64,000 bases of DNA, from positions 2,736,001 through 2,800,000 of the forward strand of contig NZ_CP058986.1 of the NCBI RefSeq assembly GCF_019278525.1, written 5' to 3'. Below, piece after piece: positions 28,742 through 40,700 of the stretch (positions within the stretch are counted from its first letter, which is position 1; every line of letters begins with the position of its first letter). The stretch comes from Polaribacter sp. HaHaR_3_91 (GTDB taxonomy: Bacteria; Bacteroidota; Bacteroidia; Flavobacteriales; Flavobacteriaceae). A program made the position numbers and the translations under genes. Below the pieces are notes generated by a model. That model made no database searches and was not told the origin of the DNA. It worked only from the letters and a program-made list of their open reading frames with translations.

Positions 28742-31700
28742 ATGAAACAATTTTATTCTAACAAAGTTAATAGTATTTCTTTTAAAATTACTTCTAATTG
28801 TAGCTTACTAAATTTAATCCGTAATACCTTTTTGGTTTTTACATTGTTTGCTTTTCAAAATTTAGCTGCACAAAATATAAGTTCAACAAGTGATGTAAAA
28901 TCAAAACATGCACGTCACTTAAAAAATAAGGTTAGACTTCAAACAACTAACAATAGTGTAAATGTAAGTACAGATACTAATGTGGTAGAAAACAACTTAA
29001 CCACTTCTACAAAAACGGTATATACTCCTCTTATTTACAGAGACGAACCTACAAAAGAAACATTCAACTTTAATTCTTCTGTTAACTTTTTAAATAATAA
29101 TACGGCCTATGCTATAGCAAATAGTACTGCCCAAACCACAGCTGTAAAACAACTTTACCTAACAAGTACTAATGCATTAGATAGAGTAGACCCCGTAGCT
29201 ACAAATGATGCAACGACTGCTACTTCGGCTAGTATTTCGCATACAATACCTGCTGTTTCTGTAGCTAATAAAACAACGTACACCAATACAACGGATAAAA
29301 AAAATAACCATTCATTTACACATAATACCACCGCTGCCAATCAATATTTAATTGTTGCAGTGTCTCATGAAAGTGATGGCTTTGATTCTCATATCACATC
29401 AATGACCTATAACAGCATCCAGATGGATTTTTTATATTGGGAATATACAGACAATGAAAAATATAAGGTTGAAATGTGGGGAATAGCAAATCCAGTCATA
29501 GGAACCCATACTGTAGCTTTTTATATTGCAGATGATGGAAGTAAATTAGCTGCTGCTGGGGCCATTAGTTTTAATAATGTAAATTTAAGCAACCCTACAA
29601 GCTCATATAATAGAAACTATGGTGATGCTACTTCTTTTTCTACACCCGTTACCGTGCCAACAAATGGAATGGCACTAGATGCTATTGTTTGGAAAAAAGA
29701 CTATCACGACCACACACACTTTGCAGGGAGTGGACAAACAACTCAATGGGACTTAGGCCCAGATAATAATGACCTAATTGGTGCAGCAAGTACGGCAACA
29801 GCACCCGCTAACGGTACCATGTCTTGGTCTGGTGGTGAGGACGAATATGCGCAAGTATCACTTGTTTTAAACCCATTATCTACCTCAAATTTAAAAACGG
29901 TATCTTTTACTCAAACCCCAGTATTATGTAGCCCTTTAGGTATAGACGCAGGTACTCCAATAGGTGTATCAACTTATGTAAATATAGATAGTGGTACTAT
30001 GCCAGCAAACCCTAACATAACAGCTATTTTACAGTATGGTACTACTAATATTGTAACCTTAACAAACCCTAATTATAGTGGTGGTATCTTAAATTGGAGT
30101 GGCTATTTGAGTTCTAATGCAATCATACCTGCAGGACAAGCAATCACTTTAAAAATAACTACAGCTCAGCCTAATGTTACGTTTAAAATAGATTACGATA
30201 GCCAAACAAAACCTTCAAAAATAGATTTACCTCTTTCTACGTATATAGACATTTCATCCTATGCTGTTTATGACGCACCTTATCCAGGTGGTAACATCAT
30301 TACAGGAGCTAGTGCAGGTACTCCAACTTATCTAAGAGCAACAGTAACAAGTCCGTTTGGATATAATGACATTACGGGTTTAAAAATTAATATTTTAGGA
30401 GCCCCAGTAACAGCAACTTCTGTAGCAACAATAGATTGTACAAGAACGTATGAATACGTGTGGAACACTACAGGATTAGGAGGCACATACTCAATTCCTG
30501 CAACCGCAGAAGAAGGATTCGAAGGTACAGGAACAGCCACAAAACCACTTAGTTTTGATATCTGCTCACCGCTTATTGAAGCTCCAGTATTTAATTTAGG
30601 CGCAACCTCTACACGTTGTCAAGCTGCCGAAAATAAAGCTTATACAGCTACAGCTGCGAACGCAACAAACATTAGTTATAGTTTAGACACAGCAAGTATA
30701 ATAGGTGGTAATTCTATAAACACCACTAATGGAATAGTTACTTATGTTGCCGGTTGGTCAGGTATATCAATAATAACAGCTAACGCAACTGGTTGTGGCG
30801 GACCAAAAACGTCTACACATACTGTTACAACTACACCTAACGTAGAAACACCAGTTTTTTCGGCTGCCATTTCTACGAGTAGATGTAAAGGTGCTGCAAC
30901 AACAACTTATGCAGCTACAGCAACTCATACAACAGGTATTACTTACTCATTAAGTCCGCTTCTTGCAGGATCAATTAATTCTGCAACAGGAGCAGTTACT
31001 TGGAGTGCCCTTTTTAATGGAAACGCAACAATTACCGCTACAGCAGCCGGTTGTAATGGTCCTAAAACCAAAAACTTAATAATTTCTAGTACAGCTATAA
31101 TTGCAAATGCAGATGCTGTAACAGGGCTTCAAGGAAGACCTATTCCGGTTAATGTTTTAGCCAATGATGAATGTGATATAGATATTACTACCGTATCCAT
31201 AACCGTTCCGCCTGTAAATGGTAACGTACAAGTAGATGATAACGGAAAAGTTTTATACTTGCCTAATGGTAACTTTGCTGGTACCGAAACCTTTACTTAC
31301 CAAGTTTGTAGTAATGGCCCAAATGCAGTTTGCGATACAGCCGTGGTAACTGTTACAGTAGAAGCAGTAACGGGAGACCCATGTTTGGAAGCAACGAATA
31401 ATAAAACATTTTATTTACCTTTTCCGGAAGATTCAAACATGTTAAGAGAATCGCTTATTAGTGCTGCTAGTACTAATTATATGAATAGTACTAATCATGT
31501 AAGAACCATACTTAGTATTAAATTCCCATACCCTAATACTACCTTAACCTACGATCATTGGGAGGATGGCTATGAAACAGATATTAATATACCTAGTCAA
31601 TCTACAACCCAAACATGGGGAGATGGAGATCTAACTAATGGTGCGGCTCCAGGATATCCAACGGATATAATTCCAGCAGGTGGATACATACTTATAGATG

Positions 31701-34700
31701 AAACATTTGCTTATAACCCAAGAAATTCAGTAGAAATTAAGTATGATGGAAAAGACAAACTGTTAACTTCGTCTGACGTTGCCATATCAAAAATATCTGG
31801 AGACACCACTCCTCAGGGTGGAAATGCTCAATTATTTGATGTTCAAAATGCAAAAACAAATGTATTTGATACAAGTCGTTTCGGTGAACTTTTTGTGATT
31901 CCTTTTGGAGAAAACATTACATTAGGTAGCACATCCGCATTTAAATACACTGCTTTATTTATTAGAGCAGCAACCGATGGTACTGTTGTTAGCTTAGATT
32001 ACGATGGTGACAATACGGTTGACTTAACACGCACCCTAAATGAAGGAGAGGTTTGGTTTTATGACGGAACTGCTTCTACACCTGGAAAAGCTAGTGACAT
32101 AAACAAGGCTAACGATATTAAATCTGGTGCTATTGTTACCGCAACCCATCCTGTAGGGATTGATTTACTATTTGGAGGAATTGACACTTATGGAACACGT
32201 AACCTAGCACTTTTACCTGGTGAATATTACAGTGACACTTACTACACACCAGTATATACTACGTTATCCACTGCACCAGTTTATGTCTTTTTTACAAATA
32301 GTTTAGACACACCTATAACCGTAAACTATACTTCTGGAACAAATGCCTCTGGTAGTGTTGTGTTACCAGCTAATGGTTCTAATTATTTAGCGTTACCAAG
32401 AGTAGCCACTGGTTATAAATTTAAAAGTGCAAGTGGTAAAGCTTTTACCGCAATTTCTGTAACCGATGCTGATTCCGATGGATCTACTTACGATTGGTCT
32501 TATAACCTTATTGCTAGTAATCGATTAACAACCTTTGCAAGTGTTGCTTGGGCACCTGGATCTAGTGATTTAACAGCAAACTATAATCCAATTTGGATTA
32601 CGCCAACAGCAAGTACCACCATCTATATAAAATATAATGGAAACGTAACAACTGCTCCAAATACACCCGCAAATGGTTGTAACCTGCCTTATGATCAGGT
32701 AATTTCGTTAAACGCGCTCGAAACCTATCAAATTTATGCCCCAGGTAACGACCAAAGTGGAGTAGCTATTTACACTTGTAACGACGTACCTTTTGCTGCT
32801 GTTTGGGGGCAAGACCCTTATGCGAATGGTACTACCACACCAACAGGATCACCTTCGCAAGATGTGGGATACGTATTGGAACCAAGATGTTTACAACAAA
32901 TTTTATTCGCAAATGATGACTTAAAAGGAACCTTAATAAACACACCCGTAACTATTGACCTTGATAATAATGATGTCGGTTTTTTATGTACTATAGATCC
33001 CTCTTCAGTTTCAACATTAGGCGTATTACAACCTACTAATGGAACAGTAGTTACCAATGGAGATGGTACAGTTACCTATACCCCAAACCCTGGTTTTTCT
33101 GGTGTAGATGAGTTTGAATATAGAATTTGCTCTAGCGATTTTCCAGATATCTGTGATGTTGCTAAAGTAAGGGTACCAGTAGGTTGTTCTATTGCTAGTG
33201 CAGGAAAAAACAAAATAAGCGGTACTGTGTTTATGGATGATTCCTTAAATGCTAATTTTGATACTGGTGAAAAAGGTAAAAATGGTATCACTATAAATTT
33301 ATATGAAGACACTAATAAAAATGATTTAGTTGATACTGGAGAACCTCTAAAAAGTACAAGCATAACAGATGCTAATGGAAATTATTCCGTAGAATTAACA
33401 ATACCAACAGGTACTGTTAATGCTGTTTCTAAGAGGGTTTCACAAAGTTCTGATGATGTTGAGGAAGATTCAGCTGGAGGAACACCACTTCTTACAAGTA
33501 CCAGTCTAGATTTAGGAACCTTTAGTGGAACTGCACGAACTGTAGGTATGAGATTTCAAAACATGGATATCCCTAAAGGTGCAATTATAACCAATGCTTA
33601 TATAGAATTTACAGCAGAAACATCTAATAGTGGATCTACCAACCTTGTTTTTTCTGCAGATGCTGTAGATAACGCTCCTACATTTACTACTGCAACAAAT
33701 AACACTTCATCACGTACTAAAACGACGGCTACTGTACCTTGGACTTCCGTTCCATCTTGGACTGCTAATTCAACTTATAACTCACCTAATATTAGAGCCA
33801 TTATCAAAAAAATAGTAGATAGACCTAATTGGACTCCAAATAATGCTATTGCAATTTTAGTGGTAGGTGACGGAACTAGAGTAGCTCAATCGTTTGATCG
33901 TAGCTCAAGCAAAGCACCACGCCTTGTAGTAAATTATCGATTACCAATAACTACAAATTATCTTGTAAAAGTTGATGAAACAACTTTACCAGCCGATTAT
34001 TCTATAACTACATCAGCTACCAAGAACGCTATTTTTAACGATTCAGATGTTTCTGATTGTGAAAATAATTTTGGAATTGCAAACTATTGTACTAACCCTA
34101 ATTTACCAGATACAGATAATGATGGTATAAATGATATTTGTGATAATGATGATGATAACGATGGTATATTAGATACCGTTGAAGGACAATGTATAGAGAT
34201 CTTATCTAATGATTGGACTAGAACTCCAATTGGAACTGTTTCTCCAACTTTAACAACTCCCGTAACAAACCCTCATCCTTTTGGAACCACTACTTTTAAT
34301 GCTGCTATAGCATCTGCAGCGACATTAGCAGATGATACAAATACATCAAATGGAAGCCATGGAACTGGATCTAATTTTTCGGGATGGCGTATAAGACATA
34401 ATGGTCAAACAGCTGGAATACCAGTTATTGCAACCATAGATTTTGCAGAAAACGTAAATAATCTTGCTTTTCAAATAGGAGATTTAGATGAAGGTACGTC
34501 AGGTTCTGGAAAAAGTGAACAAGTTACCATAGATCTAATATTATCAGATGCTACAACTTATATTTTAAAAGCTTCCGATTTTACCATTCCAGAAGGTTAT
34601 ACCTACTTAGGTAATAATGTTTTTAAAGCTAGTGGTAGCGGAACACCACCAGACTATAATGTTCTTATGGATATTCATACCAAAGTTAATGGCATAGATA

Positions 34701-37700
34701 AAATAAACATCTCATACACTTTTGCAGACGGTACACAAAACGATGGGTATATAATGATCGGTAATTTAAGCGCTTGTAGGCATCAAGATACCGATGGAGA
34801 CAACATTCCAGATTATTTAGATACAGACAGTGACAATGATGGTTGTCCTGATGCTATAGAAGGAGATGGTAATTACAACTTCTCGGACTTAGATTCAAAC
34901 AACAGACTTAAAGAAGCAATTGACAACAATGGGCAACCAGGAGGCGCATCGCAAGCAATTGGTACTTCTACAAATAAAGATATTCAAAGTACTGAATGTA
35001 ATACTGCTGTAAATGCTGTAAACGATATCAATCAAACACCTAAAAATATACCCGTTGATGGTGCATTATTAACAAATGATGAAAATGTAACAAGTGTAAC
35101 GATTGTAAAAGTAGGCACTACTGATTATCTAGTTCCTCCAGCAGTTACTGGAACCCAAGGAACTGTAACAATTACAAACGTACCAGGTGTTGATGAAAAT
35201 GGAGATCCAGTAACCAATGCAGGTACCCTACTTATTTATTCTGACGGTACATATACCTTTACACCGTCATTAGGTTTTACAGGTACAATTAACCCGATAA
35301 CTTACACCGGTTCTGGTGCAGATGACGTTACAGATACCGCAATATTAACTATAGAAGTAATTCCAAGTATTTTACCAGGAAATAATCCGCCAACGGCGCA
35401 AAATGACGTAAACACTACAGAATTAAATATACCAATTACCAATGGAACAATACTATCTAACGATAGTGATCCTGATGGTGATACGTTAAAATTAATTAGT
35501 ATTACCACCGATCTAACCGATAATTCTGGCGGTACTTCTATTACTACTCCAACTACAGTAACAACATTCCCCATTTCTGGAGCAGGACAAACACTTTCTG
35601 GAAAGGACTTAAACGGAACCCTTGTAGATGTAGCTGGTACAATCACTTTTGATGAAAATGGTATATATACTTTTACACCTGCAATAGGTTTTACAGGTAC
35701 TGTAAATGACATCACCTACACGATTAGTGATGGAAATGAAGGAAAAGACACCGCTATTCTTAGCTTATCTGTGAAACCAGATTTTGAAAACACAACCTTT
35801 GCTAATGATGATGCAAATTCTGCTCCGCAAGGAGATACTATGAATGGAAATGTATTAGATAATGATTTTGATCCGGAAGGAGATTTACACAAGGTAACTG
35901 GTGCTACTCTAAACGGCATAAATATTAATACTAATGTATTAACAAACATTCCAGATGTAGGTGATCTAACATTAAATGAAAATGGTACTTATACTTTTAC
36001 CCCTATAACAGGTTTTGTAGGCACAATTGCTATAATATATACAAAATGTGATGATGGAAATCCACAAGTATGTGACAAAGCTACTTTATACCTTACATCA
36101 TTACCAATTACTATTGTGGCTAAAGATGATATCAATCAAACACCACAAAACACCTCTGTATCAGGTCAATTAATTACCAATGATAAAGGTGTAGTAAGCG
36201 TAACTGTTTCTCACTTTGATTTAGGAACTGCCAAACAAGTTTCTGGTATTGACAAAAACGGTGATCCTATTACAAATGCAGGTATGTTAACTGTTAACGG
36301 TAATGGAACTTATACTTTTATGCCTGCTACAGATTTTACAGGTACTATAGATCCTATAACCTACATAGGAACTGGTAATCAAGGAGCTACCGATACCGCA
36401 ATATTATCTATTGAGGTAATACCAAACGTTCTGCCAGGTAATAATCCACCAACGGCGCAAAATGACGTAAATACAACAGAATTAAATACTCCAATTACCA
36501 ATGGAAAAATACTATCTAACGATAGCGATCCTGATGGAGATGAATTAACAGTAATCAGTATTACTACCGATGTAACTACAAATTCTGGCGGCATTACTAC
36601 CCAAACCACAGTAACAACTTTCCCTATTTCTGGCACAGGACAAACAGTCTCTGGTAAAGACGTAAACGGAAATCCTGTTGATGTAGCAGGAACCATAACA
36701 ATGACCAACGATGGAACGTATACTTTTACTCCTGAAAATGGTTTTACAGGTACCGTAAATGATATTACCTACACCATTAGTGATGGAAATGGTGGTACAG
36801 ATACAGCTATTCTTACAATAGATGTGGTTCCTAATTACGGAAACACAACCGTTGCCAATGATGATGCTAATTCTGCTCCACAAGGAGATATTATGACTGG
36901 AAATGTAATAGATAATGATTTTGACCCAGAAAATGATGGTCAAATGATTACTGGTGCTTCTGTAAATGGTACACCGATTACTCCCGGAACTGCTATAGAT
37001 GTTGCAGATATAGGGAATATTAAAATAAATACTGATGGTAGCTATACCTTTATACCAACCCCTAACTTTATTGGAACAGTAACTGTAACGTATACTAAAT
37101 GTGATAATGGAATTCCACAAGCATGTGACAAAGCAACCTTGTACCTTACTTCTATTCCTGCTGCTGTTATTGCTGAAAATGACATCAATCAAACTCCACA
37201 AGACGTTGAGGTTGATGGACAATTAACAACCAACGACCAAGGTGTATTAAGCGTAACCGCTGATGGTTTTGTTTTAGGAACTCCTAAACAAGTTTCTGGT
37301 AAAGATAAAAACGGAAATGCAGTGGCTAATGCTGGTATGTTAACAATTAACGGTGATGGAACTTATACTTTTAAACCAGCTGCAGAATTTACAGGAAGTA
37401 TAGATCCTGTAACTTATACAGGAACTGGTGCTGGTAATATTTCTGATACCGCACTATTATCTATTGAAGTTATTCCGAATATTCTGTCGGGTAATAATCC
37501 GCCAACGGCGCAAAATGATGTAAATACAACAGAATTAAATACTCCTATTATTAATGGAAAAATACTATCTAATGATAGTGATCCTGATGGAGATGAATTA
37601 ACAGTAATTAGTATAACTACCGATGTAACTACTAATTCTGGTGGTACTACTATTACTACTGAAACTACAGTAACAACATTCCCAATTTCTGGAGCAGGGC

Positions 37701-40700
37701 AAACAGTTTCTGGAAAGGACTTAAACGGAAACCCTGTTGATGTAGCCGGAACCATAACAATGACCAACGAAGGAACGTACACTTTTACTCCTGAAACAGG
37801 GTTTACAGGTACTGTAAATGATATTACCTACACCATTAGTGACGGAAATGGTGGTACAGATACAGCAATACTTAACATAGATGTGATTTCTAATTTTGGA
37901 AACACAACTTTTGCAAATGATGATGCTAATTCTGCTCCACAAGGAGATACCATGACTGGAAATGTAATAGACAATGATTTTGACCCAGAAAGTGACGATC
38001 AAAATATTACTACTGCTTCTATAAATGGAACAACAATTACTCCCGGAACAGCGATAGATATTGCAGGTATTGGGAATATTAAAATAAATATTGACGGTAG
38101 ATATACTTTTGTACCAGAACCAGATTTTATAGGAACAGTTCCTGTAATATATGAAGTATGTGATAACGGCTCTCCAATAACATGCAACAAAGCTACTCTA
38201 TACCTTACCTCTATTCCGGTTGTAATAATGGCAGATGCTATGATTACACAAGTATATCAGTTTGGTAATGAAAAATGGATAGAAATTACCAATGTTGGTA
38301 CAACAGATATTCCTGCAAATACAATTAATGTTCAATTATATAAAGACAAAACAATTGCAGATTTGATAGCACTTCCTATCACTCCTTTAAGTACTTCTTC
38401 AATAAAGATAAATACCATCTTAGAAGTAGGAAAATCTGTATTGTTAAAAAACAGCGGAAATACCACTATTACAAATATTGAAACTACAAATATTATTGAA
38501 AATTCAGCTATAACCGATTTAGACGATACTTTTAATGATATAATTACACTTTCAGGCTCTACAGGTATTTCTTCTTGGACAAATAGATACGATGTTGTTT
38601 CTAATATCAGCAACAAAACCTCTCTTGTAAGAATTGATGAAAGATTAACACCTAACAAAGATTATGATGCAAGTGAATGGGTCGTTTTTATAGATGATGC
38701 AATAACAACATACCAATCTGGTTATGGTGATGACATTACCAGTACTAAAAGACATCCTCAAGACCCGTTAATCTCTGAAATATTAGAATCTAATGCGAAT
38801 GCAAATACGCTGTTAGGTTTACATAGAATTAAAAAAACAAAGACAAATGCAGATGGTACTTGGGATAATGGTTATCCAGACAGATCTCGTTACGTTGTAG
38901 TTGACGAGTTTTACAATCACACTACAAGTAGATTAAGTGCTAGAAAATTAGATGTAAATTCTAATCAAGAACTAAGAGTAACAGATAATCTGTTAGTGGT
39001 TACAAATGGTATTGTATTAGACGGAGACATTAGATTGTCGGGTGCAGATGCTCAATTAGTGCAAACACATACGAGTACTAGCACTATTACAAGTAGTATT
39101 TTAGGAACTATAGGTACATTATTTGTAGATCAAAAATCTGAAGTAGACAGTAAATATCGTTACAATTATATGAGTTCTCCAGTTACTAGTTCAGGAACGC
39201 TTATTAACCCTAAACCAGACACCTATTCTCTTGAAACAGTGCTTAAAGATGGTACAACACCTAATACACCTAAAGACATTACTTTTATTGAAGGATATGA
39301 CGGTAGTGTAGACGCAAGTGGTATTTCAATAGCAAAATACTGGGTTTATACCTATGCAGCCGGTAGTAACGGAAGATCTAATTGGGTACATAAATATCAT
39401 GATGGAGAAATAACAAGAGGTGATGGTTATATCTTTAAGGGCCCAGGACAAGTACAAAATTACACCTTTGCTGGGACACCTAATGACGGTCGCTTTGAAA
39501 CAAAGAATGAAATAAGTTTAGGCGAATCTTATTTAGTAGGAAACCCTTTCCCTTCTGCTATGAATGCTAGAAAGTTTATAGATGATAATAGTGCAATTAC
39601 AGGAACCATCTATTTTTGGCAACATGTGGGAGAAAATAATACTTCAGGAACAGCAGGTCATAACTTTGGCGGGTATATTGGTGGTTACGCTACTCAAAAT
39701 AAAGACATGGCTACCAATGCCTATGTAGCCAATCCGCAAGAAGTTGTAACAATTCCGCTTGAAGCAGAAAACGCAGAATACTCAGGATTAGTAGATGCAA
39801 TAGGTATGCCTAATAGATCCATTTCACTAAACGAAACCGACTATATTAAATTCTCAAACATTTCTAATACTATAGATACATTAAGAATAATCTATGCGTC
39901 TAATGCTGATAAAAATTTAAAAATTAAAGTAAATAACATAGATAGAACAGAAATTACTTTTGAGAACTCTAGTAATTTTTATGAAGAAAAAATAATAACT
40001 TTATGTGTAGAAGCAGGTAGTGACATTACATTAACCTCTATCGACGATAAAAACTTTATTAAGGTTGATAAATTGATAATTGAAAACACAGATGGAGAAA
40101 CAGCATGTACCCCTAACACAGGAGGCATCGACTACAAAGAAAAATACAAAAACCCAGAATCATTTATTGCAGTTGGACAAGGATTTTTTGTAGAAGGTAG
40201 TGCTACCGGAACAATTAAATTCAACAATAGCCAAAGAGCGTACATTACAAAAGGAACTGGAGAATCTGTGTTTTTTAGAAGCCAACAGAAAACATCAGCA
40301 AAAACAAATAATGATGACTCTTCTCTTTTAAAATTAGGTATGAATTATGCTACTTCAGTTGGTAGTAATTTCCATAGACAAATAGGAATCTCTTTTAATC
40401 AAAGAAATTCATTTGCTTATGAAAAAGGATCTGATTCTAAAATGTACGACACCAATGCTACAGACTTCTATTGGAAGTTTCCAAACGATGCTAACAATTA
40501 TGTAATTGCTGGGGTACAAGAAATATCTGATGCATTAGAAGTACCGTTAGAAATTGTGGTAAGCAAAAATAGTATCATCACTATTAACATTGATGATATT
40601 AATAACATTAACAAAGAAGTATTTATAAAAGATAAACTTACAGGTAAAACACAACAAATAAATAATGCGAGTGCTGTGTATCAGTTACAGAAAGGCACTT

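Noticed and set aside
36545-37222. A 225-codon open frame on the minus strand inside the 4090-residue gene
   Set aside because: It is the antisense of the repetitive coding region, rich in Ser, Ile, Tyr and Cys with no family pattern; similar antisense frames recur at the same place in each repeat.
35014-38225. Regularly spaced repeats that could suggest a CRISPR-like array
   Set aside because: Units are over 1 kb, in frame and encode protein domains; no short repeats with unique spacers and no cas genes are present.
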